From Paraclostridium bifermentans (lineage in GTDB: Bacteria > Bacillota > Clostridia > Peptostreptococcales > Peptostreptococcaceae): a stretch of 64,000 nucleotides of DNA. The stretch lies in assembly GCF_019916025.1 (NCBI RefSeq), contig NZ_CP079737.1:2108001-2172000 (forward strand), written 5' to 3'. Shown piece by piece: positions 51,927-61,083 of the stretch; position 1 is the first letter of the stretch, and each line of letters starts with the position of its first letter. A model generated the notes under the pieces. It saw only the letters and a program-made list of their open reading frames with translations, ran no database searches and was not told the DNA's origin. The translations under genes were made by a program, and so were the position numbers.

Positions 51927-51982
51927 TTATGCCCCTCCTCTTGAAATGCAGCACTACTTAGTAGCGTATAGTTTTAGGTTTG

Positions 51983-51996
51983 TTTAATCGTTTTCC
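51983..51996 (-). promoter_or_regulatory. Weak cre-like site upstream of larA
   Basis: The minus strand reads GGAAAACGATTAAA, matching the cre consensus TGWAANCGNTNWCA at 12 of 14 positions, 57-70 bases before the larA start. It may mediate CcpA repression of lactate use; weaker than the amino-sugar sites because of a changed C near the 3' end. Confidence 0.35.
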
Positions 51997-52012
51997 TGTT
52001 TCTAATCAACAT

Positions 52013-52031
52013 TGGTATTATGGTCATACCA
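52013..52031. promoter_or_regulatory. Candidate FadR/LldR-type operator upstream of larA
   Basis: TGGTAT-N7-ATACCA, an inverted repeat of the TGGT/ACCA kind used by GntR/FadR lactate regulators (LldR), about 90 bases before larA and adjacent to a FadR-type regulator gene. Probably the site through which lactate induces the operon. Confidence 0.6.
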
Positions 52032-52162
52032 GTTTGTAATTTCATGATAGTAAATTTTCTAAAGATTTACAAGTATTGTTTTTATTTTAACAAAATATAT
52101 ATTATTATTTGATTTTCAATTTACTTTTTATTCATTTTAAAATTGATAAATATTTTCAAATA

Positions 52163-52202
52163 AAAAAATATAGATTTCTAAATTTAGAAATCTATATTTT
52201 TT
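52163..52202 (-). terminator. Palindromic terminator after the FadR-type regulator
   Basis: A perfect palindrome with core TAGATTTCTAAATTTAGA and A/T-run flanks, overlapping the regulator's stop codon. It separates the regulator transcript from larA, so larA has its own promoter. Confidence 0.85.
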
Positions 52203-52887
52203 CCATAGTAAATTTTATTAAATCTAAGTGCTCTTTCATGTATTTGTATGCACTTTCAGGATCTCTATCTATGATAGCCTCACAGATTTTTTTGTGTTGT
52301 AAATTTAAAGTTTCTTCTTCATGGTAAAATTCTACTATCTTTTGTCTTGAATTTATAATAAAATTTTCTAATAAATTTAATGATATTGTATATAAACTTT
52401 TTATCAAAAAGTTCTTACTCATGCAAGTAATTTTATAATGTATTTCTTTATCAATTTCGCCTTTATTATAAATTTCATCTTTTTTTGTCAATCTTTGTGA
52501 AATCATTTTCAACTCTTCAAGTTCTTCATCCGTTCCTCTTATAGCTGCTAACTTAACTGCTTCTAGTTCTATCATCTGTCTTAATTCAATTATATCTTTA
52601 TAGTCTCCATTGTTTAAAGTAAACATCATTGATAAAGGTTGCATTAATGATGTTTCAATTTTATTACAAATAAAATTTCCTTCACCTTGTCTACTTTCTA
52701 TTATCCCCATAGTTTCTAAAACTCTAAGTGCTTCTCTTATCGATGTTCTACTTACTCCCATTTTTTGAGATAATTCACGTTCTGACATTAGCTTATCTCC
52801 GTTTTTAAGTTTTCCTTCTAATATCATATTTTGTATCTGATTTATAACTTGTTGATATATCTTTTCATTAGTTATATTATTAAACAA
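52192..52887 (-). CDS. GntR/FadR-family regulator of lactate genes (LldR-like)
   Basis: A 231-residue regulator: N-terminal winged helix KIYQQVINQIQNMILEGKLKNGDKLMSERELSQKMGVSRTSIREALRVLETMGIIESRQGEGNFI, then an all-helical FCD ligand domain (about 85-225; YKDIIELRQMIELEAVKLAAIRGT, Asp/His metal positions in EIHYKITCMS and HKKICEAIIDRD). The FadR subgroup with FCD includes the lactate sensor LldR. Position next to the larA-etfBA-lctD operon and the TGGT/ACCA operator support that role. Start is TTG 52887 behind AAGGAGATATTGAA. Confidence 0.9.
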   Translation of the reverse strand: MFNNITNEKIYQQVINQIQNMILEGKLKNGDKLMSERELSQKMGVSRTSIREALRVLETMGIIESRQGEGNFICNKIETSLMQPLSMMFTLNNGDYKDIIELRQMIELEAVKLAAIRGTDEELEELKMISQRLTKKDEIYNKGEIDKEIHYKITCMSKNFLIKSLYTISLNLLENFIINSRQKIVEFYHEEETLNLQHKKICEAIIDRDPESAYKYMKEHLDLIKFTMEKI

Positions 52888-52993
52888 TTCAATATCTCCT
52901 TATATTTAAATATTTCATTTATATTATACTATAAAAAAATTTGATTTGCTTAAACGACTTTTTAATATTGATATATACATTTAAAAAAAATAA

Positions 52994-53030
52994 AAGATGC
53001 CATTTAAAATAATTTCAAATAGCATCTTTC
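52994..53030 (-). terminator. Terminator of the two-component operon
   Basis: Interrupted stem AAAGATGC-CATTT / AAAT-A-GCATCTTT with a loop of about 13 bases, directly downstream of the kinase stop at 53038 on the minus strand. Confidence 0.75.
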
Positions 53031-53037
53031 ATTTTTT

Positions 53038-54282
53038 CTAATTTTCATTAAATTCTATTATAAATATAACAGAGTTTTTTCCGTTTTTTATATTATATTT
53101 AAAACCGTGCTCTCTAAGTATTTGACTTACTATATAAAGCCCAAGTCCACTTCCTCCAGTTTTTCTATTTCTTGATTTTTCTACTCTATAAAATGGTTTA
53201 AATAATTTATCTTTATGTTTTTCATCTATTGTAATACCTGTATTTTCTATCTCTAAAATTGCATTTTCTTTCTTGTATAAACGTATTAGTAAGTCCGCAT
53301 TTTCCGGCGAATACTTAATAGCATTGTTTATTAAATTATTTATAGCTTTTGCTATTCTCTCTTCATCCGCATTTATAAATATTTCACTTTGATATTTTAC
53401 ATCTAATTTCAATTCTTTCTCTTCAATTAAATACATTTGTCTTTTTATAAGCTTATTTATTAAACTATTTAAATCAAATTCTTTGCTTTCAGATTTTTTT
53501 TCCAAAATTTCAAATTTAGATACCTGAATCATTTCTTCTACTAGAGTTTTTAATTCTTGAGTAGAATCATATGATTTTTGCAAGTATGTATCACGATCTT
53601 TATATTTACCAATATTATAAATCATTCCTTCTAATTGCCCACTTATAATGGTTATTGGTGTTTTTAGTTCATGAGATATAGTTGCTATAAACTCTTTTCT
53701 TTTAGCTTCTTGCATTCTTTCACTTTCAATTATATCAATAAGAGGTTTTGTTACCCATTTTGAGAATGCATATGAGGTTATTATAGATAATACTATAGCA
53801 ACACCTATTATTATAGGCATTAAATCCAATATTACTGTAGTTGCTTCATCTACTGGTTGAAGTGGCATACTTATATCCAAATAATATGGAGTATCACTGT
53901 CTCTTATATACAAAGCTACAGTTTTTTGATAGTTTTCATAAGAGTCACTAATATTATTAGAATACGGCAAAAATGAAAGTTCTTTATTTCCATATTCAAC
54001 TTTTCCATTTGAGTCTCTTAATAATACACCTACATTTTCACGCTGTGAAATTTTATATAAATGTTGTTTTAATCCCTCTAAGTCATCTCTTCTTGATCTC
54101 GCTGCTAAAACCGTCAATCTATCATTTATAGACTCCACCTTATATTTTTCATAATAAGGTGGTAATAAGAAGTATAAAATAAGATATATAGTTACTATAA
54201 GCCCTATAGACAATGTTGTTATTATTAAAAATATTTTTGTACTTATAGCTAATTCTTTCCATTTATTTCTAATTCTTATCAA
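53038..54282 (-). CDS. Membrane sensor histidine kinase
   Basis: A 414-residue kinase: helix 1 (IFLIITTLSIGLIVTIYLILYFLL), an extracytoplasmic sensor of about 110 residues, helix 2 (TVILDLMPIIIGVAIVLSIITSYAF), HisKA with FIATISHELKTPITIISGQLEGM (phospho-His), and HATPase with NNLINNAIKYSPE (N box), GGSGLGLYIVSQIL (G2). Its start is TTG 54282, overlapping the response regulator by 14 bases, so coupled translation. A BaeS/VanS-like kinase; the signal is unknown. It follows the Bce module, but a terminator lies between them, so its link to antibiotic sensing is only positional. Confidence 0.92.
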   Translation of the reverse strand: MIRIRNKWKELAISTKIFLIITTLSIGLIVTIYLILYFLLPPYYEKYKVESINDRLTVLAARSRRDDLEGLKQHLYKISQRENVGVLLRDSNGKVEYGNKELSFLPYSNNISDSYENYQKTVALYIRDSDTPYYLDISMPLQPVDEATTVILDLMPIIIGVAIVLSIITSYAFSKWVTKPLIDIIESERMQEAKRKEFIATISHELKTPITIISGQLEGMIYNIGKYKDRDTYLQKSYDSTQELKTLVEEMIQVSKFEILEKKSESKEFDLNSLINKLIKRQMYLIEEKELKLDVKYQSEIFINADEERIAKAINNLINNAIKYSPENADLLIRLYKKENAILEIENTGITIDEKHKDKLFKPFYRVEKSRNRKTGGSGLGLYIVSQILREHGFKYNIKNGKNSVIFIIEFNEN

Positions 54283-54937
54283 GGCTGTATCCTATTCCTT
54301 TCACTGTTTTTATATATGGAATTCCAATTTTTTTTCTTATATTTTTTATATGAGCATCTACAACTCTAGTATCGCCATAGTAATCATATCCCCATACACT
54401 ATCTAATAAATTCTCTCTAGTAACTACGTGAGGATAATTTTCTATTAAAGTCTTTAGTATGTTAAATTCTTTTAATGTCAATTCTATTACTTCATTATCT
54501 AAAAATGCTTGATATGTGTTTAAATCTAAACTTAACTTTTCAAAACTTAATGTATTAGACTCATTATATTTAGAACTTCTTCTTAAAACAGCCTCTACTC
54601 TTTTCATCAATAAAGTAAATGAAAAAGGTTTTGTTATATAATCATCACACATTAATTCAAATCCTTTAACTTGATCACTCTCTTGATTTAATGCGGTTAA
54701 AAATATTATAGGTACATCTGAACTTTGCCTTATCATCTTACATACAGCATGTCCATCTAAATTAGGCATCATTACATCTAGTATAACCAAATCAAATTCA
54801 CCTTTTTTAAAAGCTTGTATACCCTCTATTCCATCATTTGCCGATTCTACACTATATCCTTCTGCACTTAAAAATTCTACTATCAATTCTTGTATGTTAC
54901 TATCATCTTCTATTACTAATATATTTTTATTTTTCAT
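54269..54937 (-). CDS. OmpR-type response regulator
   Basis: A 222-residue regulator with IEDDSN acidic pair, phospho-Asp in DLVILDVMMPNLDG, switch residues IFLTALN and YITKPFSFTLLMKRVEAVLRR, and a winged helix ending LTLKEFNILKTLIENYPHVVTRENLLDSVWGYDYYGDTRVVDAHIKNIRKKIGIPYIKTVKGIGY. AGAGGAG precedes the ATG. Cognate to the kinase it overlaps. Confidence 0.94.
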   Translation of the reverse strand: MKNKNILVIEDDSNIQELIVEFLSAEGYSVESANDGIEGIQAFKKGEFDLVILDVMMPNLDGHAVCKMIRQSSDVPIIFLTALNQESDQVKGFELMCDDYITKPFSFTLLMKRVEAVLRRSSKYNESNTLSFEKLSLDLNTYQAFLDNEVIELTLKEFNILKTLIENYPHVVTRENLLDSVWGYDYYGDTRVVDAHIKNIRKKIGIPYIKTVKGIGYSLDKN

Positions 54938-55056
54938 TATAATTCTCCTCTAAATTTCAAAATCACTTAATATATATATTATAATTTGCATATGAATTTT
55001 CTATGAATATATTTTTGCATTATACAAAATTAGTTTATATATAAATATTAGCATAA

Positions 55057-55104
55057 AAAATACGAGTAGAAAAATAATTCATGTCATTTTTCTACTCGTA
55101 TTTT
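55057..55104 (-). terminator. Terminator of the Bce-type operon
   Basis: A perfect 19-bp stem: arms at 55057-55075 and 55086-55104 around the loop AATTCATGTC, with core ACGAGTAGAAAAAT / ATTTTTCTACTCGT. It lies directly downstream of the permease stop at 55112. Confidence 0.92.
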
Positions 55105-55111
55105 ACGTTCT

Positions 55112-56989
55112 TTACTTCGTTATACTTATATATTTTTTAGTACTTATTATATAAAAAATTAAATATATAAAACTAAATATAATTAATGATACTCCTATAA
55201 GTTCTAAATGATCTGAGTTGAACATAGAATTGACAGCATATCCTGCTACAATACCATGTATAGACCCAACTATAACAGGGAGTATAAAAAATATTCCTAA
55301 CTGCTTAAACACTGCTTTATTTATATATTCTTGACTTACTCCAATTTTTCTTAAAGTATTAAACCTTTCTTTATCTATACTAGCATCTTGAATACATTTA
55401 AAATACATTATACTACCTAGTGATACTGTAAATACAAGTGCTAAGAAACAACCTACAAAGTACACTCCATTTATAGCATAATATGCACTTTTATCAAATT
55501 GATCAGCACTATAAATTTCACTTTTTGAATTTTCTCTCATGTATTGGGCTATTGAGTTAGTGTTTTCAAAATTTTTAAGTGTAATACCTTTAAAATATAA
55601 TTCTTTTTTATTTAACTTAGTTTTTAAATTTGCATAATCATTATCATTTAAGACTAGTGTACCATTAGTTAATTGTCCCATTATATTAGAAGGTATATTT
55701 TTATTAATTTTTATTGATTCATTACTTATTTTTAAATTATCATTTATTTTAAATGCATTCATAACCCTTGTATCTACTAACAAAATTGCCTCACCTTTTT
55801 GTGGTTTGTTTTTTTCTATATCTTTCTCATGTTTTACTTTTCCATGTTTTAATAACTTTTCTACATCTGAATATTTAACTAAATACACATCATTTATATA
55901 CATACTTAAATTTGATTTGTATGGAATTAAATCTACAGTAGTTTTATACTTAACATCTTCGTTACTTAAATTTACAGCCATATCTAAAGACTTATCATCA
56001 TTTTTGTTTTCACTTGTATAATATATGCTATATGGGTATTCATTTTCAAATCCTGACGAAAAACACGAACTCATACAAAATGCAACCATGATGCAAGTCA
56101 AACTACAAGCTATTAATATTGCAGCTTGAGCTAACGTTTTATTATTATCTTTTATCCTAAAAATAATATTATTATAACTTACAATATTTGTTTTTGAGTA
56201 TAACCTCTTTTTATTTTTTATAATATTTCTTATAAAAATCGAGAAAAATCCTCTGAATAAAAAATGAGTTCCTATAATGGTCATAATTACAGTTGCCATT
56301 ATAGCTATCGTAAATGGCACATTAGCTTCTTTATATTTTAATATAAACAAGTACCCTAGAATAATTATTATAAATCCTACGACCCCTTTAGTATTGTTTA
56401 ATTTGTTATTTTCTAATTGGTATATTTTTTTTGCATTTATAAGTTTACTTATATCTGTTTTTATTAAACAAATATATTCTTTTATAAAAACACCAATCAA
56501 TATAATCAAAAATATTAGCAAAGTCTGAATTACTGAAATAAAGTTTATCTCAAAATTTATTACTTTATTTACATAAGATAGTTTAACTAAAATCATTAAA
56601 AATATCTTATTCAAAAGTATTCCAATACCCATACCAATTATCATTGATATTAGCCCAATTATAAGTGCTTCTAATGAAAACATCAGTGCAATCTGCTTAT
56701 TTTCAACACCCATAAATGTGTATATTCCAAACTCTTTTTTTCTTTGTTCTATAAAAAATTTACTTGAGTAAGAAATAAAAAATATAAAGAAAAATATTAG
56801 AACAAAAGCGCACATTCCTCCTGCCATAGATACTGCATTTAAGTCTTTTATTTCAAGGAATTGTTTACTGAAAATTAAAGTTGTGAAATTGTAAAATACA
56901 GCAATTGAGAAAACCATAGAGAAAATATAAACTCCATAGTTTTTTATACTTTGTCTTATATTCATTAAACTTAGCTTAAATAAATTCAC
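55112..56989 (-). CDS. BceB-type ABC permease (peptide antibiotic resistance)
   Basis: A 625-residue permease of the peptide-resistance (Pep7E/BceB) family. Ten membrane helices in the 1 + 3 + 2 + 1 + 3 arrangement of FtsX-related permeases are predicted: one near the N terminus (YGVYIFSMVFSIAVFYNFTTL), a set from residue 50 on (MCAFVLIFFFIFFISY; GLISMIIGMGIGILL), and the last three near the C terminus (YFVGCFLALVFTVSLGSIMYFK onward). A large extracytoplasmic domain of about 200 residues (TSENKNDDKSLDMAVNLSN to SAYYAINGV) between helices 7 and 8 binds or senses the peptide antibiotic together with the kinase. GTG start 56989 overlaps the ATPase gene by 14 bases. Confidence 0.9.
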   Translation of the reverse strand: MNLFKLSLMNIRQSIKNYGVYIFSMVFSIAVFYNFTTLIFSKQFLEIKDLNAVSMAGGMCAFVLIFFFIFFISYSSKFFIEQRKKEFGIYTFMGVENKQIALMFSLEALIIGLISMIIGMGIGILLNKIFLMILVKLSYVNKVINFEINFISVIQTLLIFLIILIGVFIKEYICLIKTDISKLINAKKIYQLENNKLNNTKGVVGFIIIILGYLFILKYKEANVPFTIAIMATVIMTIIGTHFLFRGFFSIFIRNIIKNKKRLYSKTNIVSYNNIIFRIKDNNKTLAQAAILIACSLTCIMVAFCMSSCFSSGFENEYPYSIYYTSENKNDDKSLDMAVNLSNEDVKYKTTVDLIPYKSNLSMYINDVYLVKYSDVEKLLKHGKVKHEKDIEKNKPQKGEAILLVDTRVMNAFKINDNLKISNESIKINKNIPSNIMGQLTNGTLVLNDNDYANLKTKLNKKELYFKGITLKNFENTNSIAQYMRENSKSEIYSADQFDKSAYYAINGVYFVGCFLALVFTVSLGSIMYFKCIQDASIDKERFNTLRKIGVSQEYINKAVFKQLGIFFILPVIVGSIHGIVAGYAVNSMFNSDHLELIGVSLIIFSFIYLIFYIISTKKYISITK

Positions 56990-57731
56990 TTACTTCACCT
57001 CCCATAGAAGTTAATAAGTTCATTATTTGCTTAAAGAAATCTTTTCTATTTCCATTACTATCGATTCTAGTGTTTAGCCTACCATCTTTTATGAAAATAA
57101 TTTTATCTGAGTAACTTGCTGTAAATGCATCGTGTGTAACCATTATTATAGTTACATTAAATTTTTTATTCATCTCTTTTAAACAATTTAAAAGTTCTGA
57201 TGCAGATTTTGAATCTAATGCTCCTGTAGGTTCATCCGCAAATATAATAGATGGTGAAGTTATGATGGCTCTTGCTGCTGCAACTCTTTGTTTTTGTCCC
57301 CCTGATAATTCATATGGATAGCTTTTCAAATGTTTTTTTATGCCAAAGAAACTAGCTAGTTTTTCAACCTCTTTTTGTATTTTATCAGGCTTTTCGTTTG
57401 CTATAACAAGAGGTAGTGCTATATTGTCTTCTATACTCATGTTATCTAATAAATTATAGTCTTGAAATATAAAACCTATATTATCACGTCTAAACCTAGA
57501 TAATTCTTTATTTTTTAAAGAATGAACATCCTCATTATCATAGTAAACTTTTCCTTCACTAGGTCTATCAATAGTAGACATTATATTTAAAAGCGTAGTT
57601 TTCCCTGCCCCAGAAGGCCCCATAATACTTATAAACTCTCCATCTTTGACCTCTAAGTTTATATTTTCTAGAATTTTAAATGTATTTTTATTATTTTTAA
57701 TACTTTTATTTAAATTTATTACTTTTAACAT
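56976..57731 (-). CDS. BceA-type ABC transporter ATPase
   Basis: A 251-residue ATPase of the MacB/LolD/BceA group. Walker A GPSGAGKTTLLNIMST, Q loop FIFQDYNLLDNMSIEDN, signature LSGGQKQRVAAARAI, Walker B IIFADEPTGALDS, and switch His in IIMVTHDAFTA. It powers the BceB-type permease. GGAGGATAAGGT precedes the ATG at 57731. About 100 bases separate it from the kinase gene, and that gap could hold a regulator-dependent promoter, as usual for Bce modules. Confidence 0.94.
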   Translation of the reverse strand: MLKVINLNKSIKNNKNTFKILENINLEVKDGEFISIMGPSGAGKTTLLNIMSTIDRPSEGKVYYDNEDVHSLKNKELSRFRRDNIGFIFQDYNLLDNMSIEDNIALPLVIANEKPDKIQKEVEKLASFFGIKKHLKSYPYELSGGQKQRVAAARAIITSPSIIFADEPTGALDSKSASELLNCLKEMNKKFNVTIIMVTHDAFTASYSDKIIFIKDGRLNTRIDSNGNRKDFFKQIMNLLTSMGGEVSEFI

Positions 57732-57833
57732 ACCTTATCCTCCAAATTGTAATTATTTTATACTTATATTGTATAAGCTAATTACCTTGTAATCTATCCA
57801 TCTACATTACAGTTCAGAGGCTTAATATTACAC

Positions 57834-58847
57834 TTATGTAACATTGAAGTAATCTGATAATTTATAGAATGTTATACATACATTACAAAATTCACTTTCC
57901 TTTGATTCTATACTTATATCATGACTTAATTTATTTAATATTTTTTTTGATATATATAACCCCATTCCTGTAGATTTGGTTATTTCGTTATGTTTGCCTA
58001 CATAACCTTTATCAAATACTCTATTTATATCCTCTGTTTTTATACCAATTCCATTATCCTTAATGTGAAGTTCTATTCCAGTTTCCGAATTTTGCAAATA
58101 AATTTCTACAACACCATCTTCTTCAATGTATTTACATGAATTATTTATTATTTGTTCAATTATGTGCATTAACCATTTTTTATCACTTAGTACGTTATAA
58201 TTTAAATTACCTATTCTTAACTCTATCTTATTGTATATAAATAAATATTTATTCTTTTTTATAATTTCTTTTACTATTTTTTCTAAATTTATTTCCTCTA
58301 TTAAAAAGTTAGAACTATAATCTCCACTTTTACTGATATATAAAGCTTGTTGAACTAAACTATCAATTCTTTTAAGTTCTATATTTATTTGTTTGTGTAA
58401 CTCATAATTCCCAAAATATTTATTTTCTAACTCTTTTACTCTTTGACTAATAATTTCTAAAACAGCAATAGGAATTTTAATCTCATGTATCCATTTAGTC
58501 ATATAGTCATTGATTTCTTCAATTTCTTTTTTCAAACTTTCTACGGTATTTTCATTTTCTAATAATTTGTTATCTATAACTTCTTTTAATTTGTTATTTT
58601 TAAACTCATGTGCTTTGTTATTATTTATATATTCAAATAAGCTTTTATAGTTTTTTATGTATGAACGATATCCTAATATAAAAAAAATAATGCACACAGT
58701 TAAAATCATTGTATCTATATATATTAAACTATTCAAAACCTTTTCTAATCTAAGATCTGCAATTATATTTATATTAACTATAACCACTATAAATATAACT
58801 AAATATATAGATAATTTAACTTGTTTTATATAATTTTTCAAATTCAT
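57834..58847 (-). CDS. BceS-type intramembrane-sensing histidine kinase
   Basis: A 337-residue kinase with two helices close to the N terminus (LSIYLVIFIVVIVNINIIADL and IYIDTMILTVCIIFFILGY) separated by only a short loop, meaning no extracellular sensor domain: the signal comes from the BceB-type permease. Phospho-His is in KWIHEIKIPIAVLEI (the HE-x-KxP pattern); HATPase boxes are IIEQIINNSCKYIEEDG, KDNGIGI and STGMGLYIS. Its ATG 58847 overlaps the regulator's TGA by four bases. Completes the Bce detoxification/sensing module with the ATPase and permease. Confidence 0.93.
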   Translation of the reverse strand: MNLKNYIKQVKLSIYLVIFIVVIVNINIIADLRLEKVLNSLIYIDTMILTVCIIFFILGYRSYIKNYKSLFEYINNNKAHEFKNNKLKEVIDNKLLENENTVESLKKEIEEINDYMTKWIHEIKIPIAVLEIISQRVKELENKYFGNYELHKQINIELKRIDSLVQQALYISKSGDYSSNFLIEEINLEKIVKEIIKKNKYLFIYNKIELRIGNLNYNVLSDKKWLMHIIEQIINNSCKYIEEDGVVEIYLQNSETGIELHIKDNGIGIKTEDINRVFDKGYVGKHNEITKSTGMGLYISKKILNKLSHDISIESKESEFCNVCITFYKLSDYFNVT

Positions 58848-59521
58848 TGTATATAATACCCCTGACCTTTTTTAGTAACTATAAAATCGCTCAAACCTAT
58901 ATTTTCTAAAGTCTTTCTGAGTCTATTTATATTTACAGTTAAAGTATTTTCACTTATAAACTCTTCGCTATCCCATAATTCTTCTATTATCGTGTCTCTA
59001 CTAACTATACTTCCTTGATTGTTCATTAATATATTAATTATTTTAAACTCATTTTTGCTAAGTTCAACAAACTGATCATTGAAATAAATCTTATTTTCTA
59101 AAATATTTAAAATTACATCTTTATATTTTACAATATCAACTTTTAATGAATTGTTGTATGAGTATGTTCTTCTTAATATAGCTTGTACTTTTGCAACTAA
59201 TACTTGAGTTGAAAAAGGTTTTATTATATAGTCATCGGCTCCCATATTTATAGACATAACAATATCCATATCGTTATCCCTAGATGAAATAAATATTATT
59301 GGTACTTTTAATATATTTCTTATTTTATTGCACCAGTAAAATCCATCATAAAATGGTAAATTTATATCCATCAATACCAACTTAGGATTAATTGCTATAA
59401 CTTCTTCTGCTATATTATCCAAATTTTTTGCTTCATGTGTCCTATATCCCCATTTACTTAAACACATATGAATTTCTCTACTTAATGCTTTGTCATCTTC
59501 TACTAAAAAAATGTCAATCAT
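58844..59521 (-). CDS. BceR-type response regulator
   Basis: A 225-residue OmpR-type regulator: LVEDDKALSRE acidic pair, phospho-Asp in PKLVLMDINLPFYDG, IFISSRDNDMDIVMSINMGADDYIIKPFSTQVLVAKVQAILRR, and a winged helix (VELSKNEFKIINILMNNQGSIVSRDTIIEELWDSEEFISENTLTVNINRLRKTL). The DINLPFYDG sequence is typical of the BceR group. AGGAGG precedes the ATG; first gene of the module. Confidence 0.94.
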   Translation of the reverse strand: MIDIFLVEDDKALSREIHMCLSKWGYRTHEAKNLDNIAEEVIAINPKLVLMDINLPFYDGFYWCNKIRNILKVPIIFISSRDNDMDIVMSINMGADDYIIKPFSTQVLVAKVQAILRRTYSYNNSLKVDIVKYKDVILNILENKIYFNDQFVELSKNEFKIINILMNNQGSIVSRDTIIEELWDSEEFISENTLTVNINRLRKTLENIGLSDFIVTKKGQGYYIQ

Positions 59522-59663
59522 AATACCCTCCTTTTAAAACATAATATATATTTTGCCAATTATATATTATAGCACACTTTAAAATTTCATAATTTGATAT
59601 AATATTCATAGTTATGATAATATATTGTAATAAAATTTACTTAAAATAAAATGAGGTAATAAT

Positions 59664-60491
59664 ATGATTATTTTTAATACGTTTATAGAAAGCTTTTTAA
59701 ATTTAGCTAGTATCTTAGGAGTTTTTATAGTGTTTGGCATTTTATTAAACTTAATTGAATCTAAAAATAATGAGCTTATACAAAACTCACTTGGAATAAA
59801 CTTTATAGTATTTACTGGTTTTATAGGAACTGTAGTTCATGAGTTAAGCCATATGCTAATGGCGTTTATATTTAACCATAAAATAGTTAAAGTTGAATTA
59901 TTTAGACCACTTAAATATAAGGAAGATGGGGTCTTAGGATATGTAAAACATACTTATAATTCTAATAACCTATATCAACAAATTGGGAATTTCTTTATAG
60001 GTATTGCTCCTATGATTTTTGGTACTTTGTCTATATGGATACTTTTAATTTTATTTTCTAATGATACATACCAAATCCTTACAAATAATATACACATTGA
60101 TTTATATATTAAATACCTTGAGTCAACTGACTATTTAAAAGTTTTTAATCTTTTAATTAATGATACTTTATTGATATTAAAGAGTATGTTATCACTAAAA
60201 TATTTAGCTGATTTTAAACACTTAATTATGCTATTTTTCATATATTCCATAGCTACACATATGAGTTTAAGTTTAGCTGATTTAAAAGGAAGCTTTAAAG
60301 GTTTTATAGTGTGTTTTATTACTGTTTTTATATTTACTCTTTTTATCAATGTATTTAATCAAGCTAACTTTTTTAAAAACATTTTGATATTTAAGTTTAA
60401 TGTTTATGTTTTTTTATTTTTAACTGTAGGTTTAATTTTTTCATTATTAACACTTTTTGTATCATTTTTGATAAATATTATAAAAAGGTGA
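59664..60491 (+). CDS. Membrane protein with HExxH motif (M50-like)
   Basis: A 275-residue polytopic protein with about seven transmembrane helices. Right at the end of helix 2 it has FTGFIGTVVHELSHMLMAFIFNHKIVKVELF: HELSH is an HExxH zinc-binding motif embedded in a helix, as in site-2-type intramembrane metalloproteases. The third ligand (an NPDG or similar motif) is not obvious; NFFIGIAPMIFG and a DLKG segment (THMSLSLADLKGSFKG) are the best candidates. So it is either a divergent M50 peptidase or a related membrane hydrolase. Pairs with the next membrane protein gene. TGAGG precedes the ATG. Confidence 0.65.
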   Translation: MIIFNTFIESFLNLASILGVFIVFGILLNLIESKNNELIQNSLGINFIVFTGFIGTVVHELSHMLMAFIFNHKIVKVELFRPLKYKEDGVLGYVKHTYNSNNLYQQIGNFFIGIAPMIFGTLSIWILLILFSNDTYQILTNNIHIDLYIKYLESTDYLKVFNLLINDTLLILKSMLSLKYLADFKHLIMLFFIYSIATHMSLSLADLKGSFKGFIVCFITVFIFTLFINVFNQANFFKNILIFKFNVYVFLFLTVGLIFSLLTLFVSFLINIIKR

Positions 60492-60563
60492 GTAATTGTT
60501 ATAATATAGAAAATAATATATAATGATATTTCAGTATTTTCAATTTTAGAAAGGGTTGATATT

Positions 60564-61025
60564 TTGGAATTAATATTTATTTTAATAGCATGTTTATTAG
60601 GATTTATGTTTATTAAATATTTATTTAAAAAGGTCATGCTATGTTTGTTCATTTTAGCTTGTTCAGGGGGAGTAAGCTTTATATACAAAATTCCATATAG
60701 TATAAGTGTTTTTTTAGTTTCAGTAATAATTTATTCATTTTATTCTATTTTCTCAGAAATGAAAAATATGGGCTGTAAGCTTTTTAAATCGCGAAAATTA
60801 TATTTAGATGGTTGGTCTGAAAAATTAGTAGATTTACTATTTAGTATAAATTACATAGTTTTTATGATTACTTCTTATATGATATTTATGAGAATGAGTT
60901 TTTCTATGATAGATATATTTGAGTTAGGTATAGCCTTTTTTATAACATTGTTATGTATATGGATAGTTGGTCATAGTAAAAATTTTGTTTTAAAATTTAT
61001 AAGGCCTAAAGAGTTTGAAATATAG
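60564..61025 (+). CDS. Membrane protein of unknown function
   Basis: A 153-residue protein with about four to five hydrophobic helices (ELIFILIACLLGFMFIKYLF; VMLCLFILACSGGVSFIYKI; VFLVSVIIYSFYSIFSE; LLFSINYIVFMITSYMIFM; LGIAFFITLLCIWIVG). No recognised motif; the cytoplasmic loop GCKLFKSRKLYLDGWSEK is basic. Start is TTG 60564 behind AGAAAGGG. It follows the HExxH membrane protein by 72 bases in the same direction; joint function is plausible but unproven. Confidence 0.7.
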   Translation: MELIFILIACLLGFMFIKYLFKKVMLCLFILACSGGVSFIYKIPYSISVFLVSVIIYSFYSIFSEMKNMGCKLFKSRKLYLDGWSEKLVDLLFSINYIVFMITSYMIFMRMSFSMIDIFELGIAFFITLLCIWIVGHSKNFVLKFIRPKEFEI

Positions 61026-61083
61026 ATTAAATATAAAAAAGCAGGTAAATACTATTTACCTGCTTTTTTATATTTAATCTATA
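61021..61083. terminator. Perfect 30-bp inverted repeat shared by two convergent genes
   Basis: Bases 61021-61050 and 61054-61083 are exact reverse complements with the loop ACT. The core GCAGGTAAAT / ATTTACCTGC sits between runs of six A and six T, so it terminates both strands. It overlaps the stop codons of the membrane protein (61025) and oppF (61074). Confidence 0.9.
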
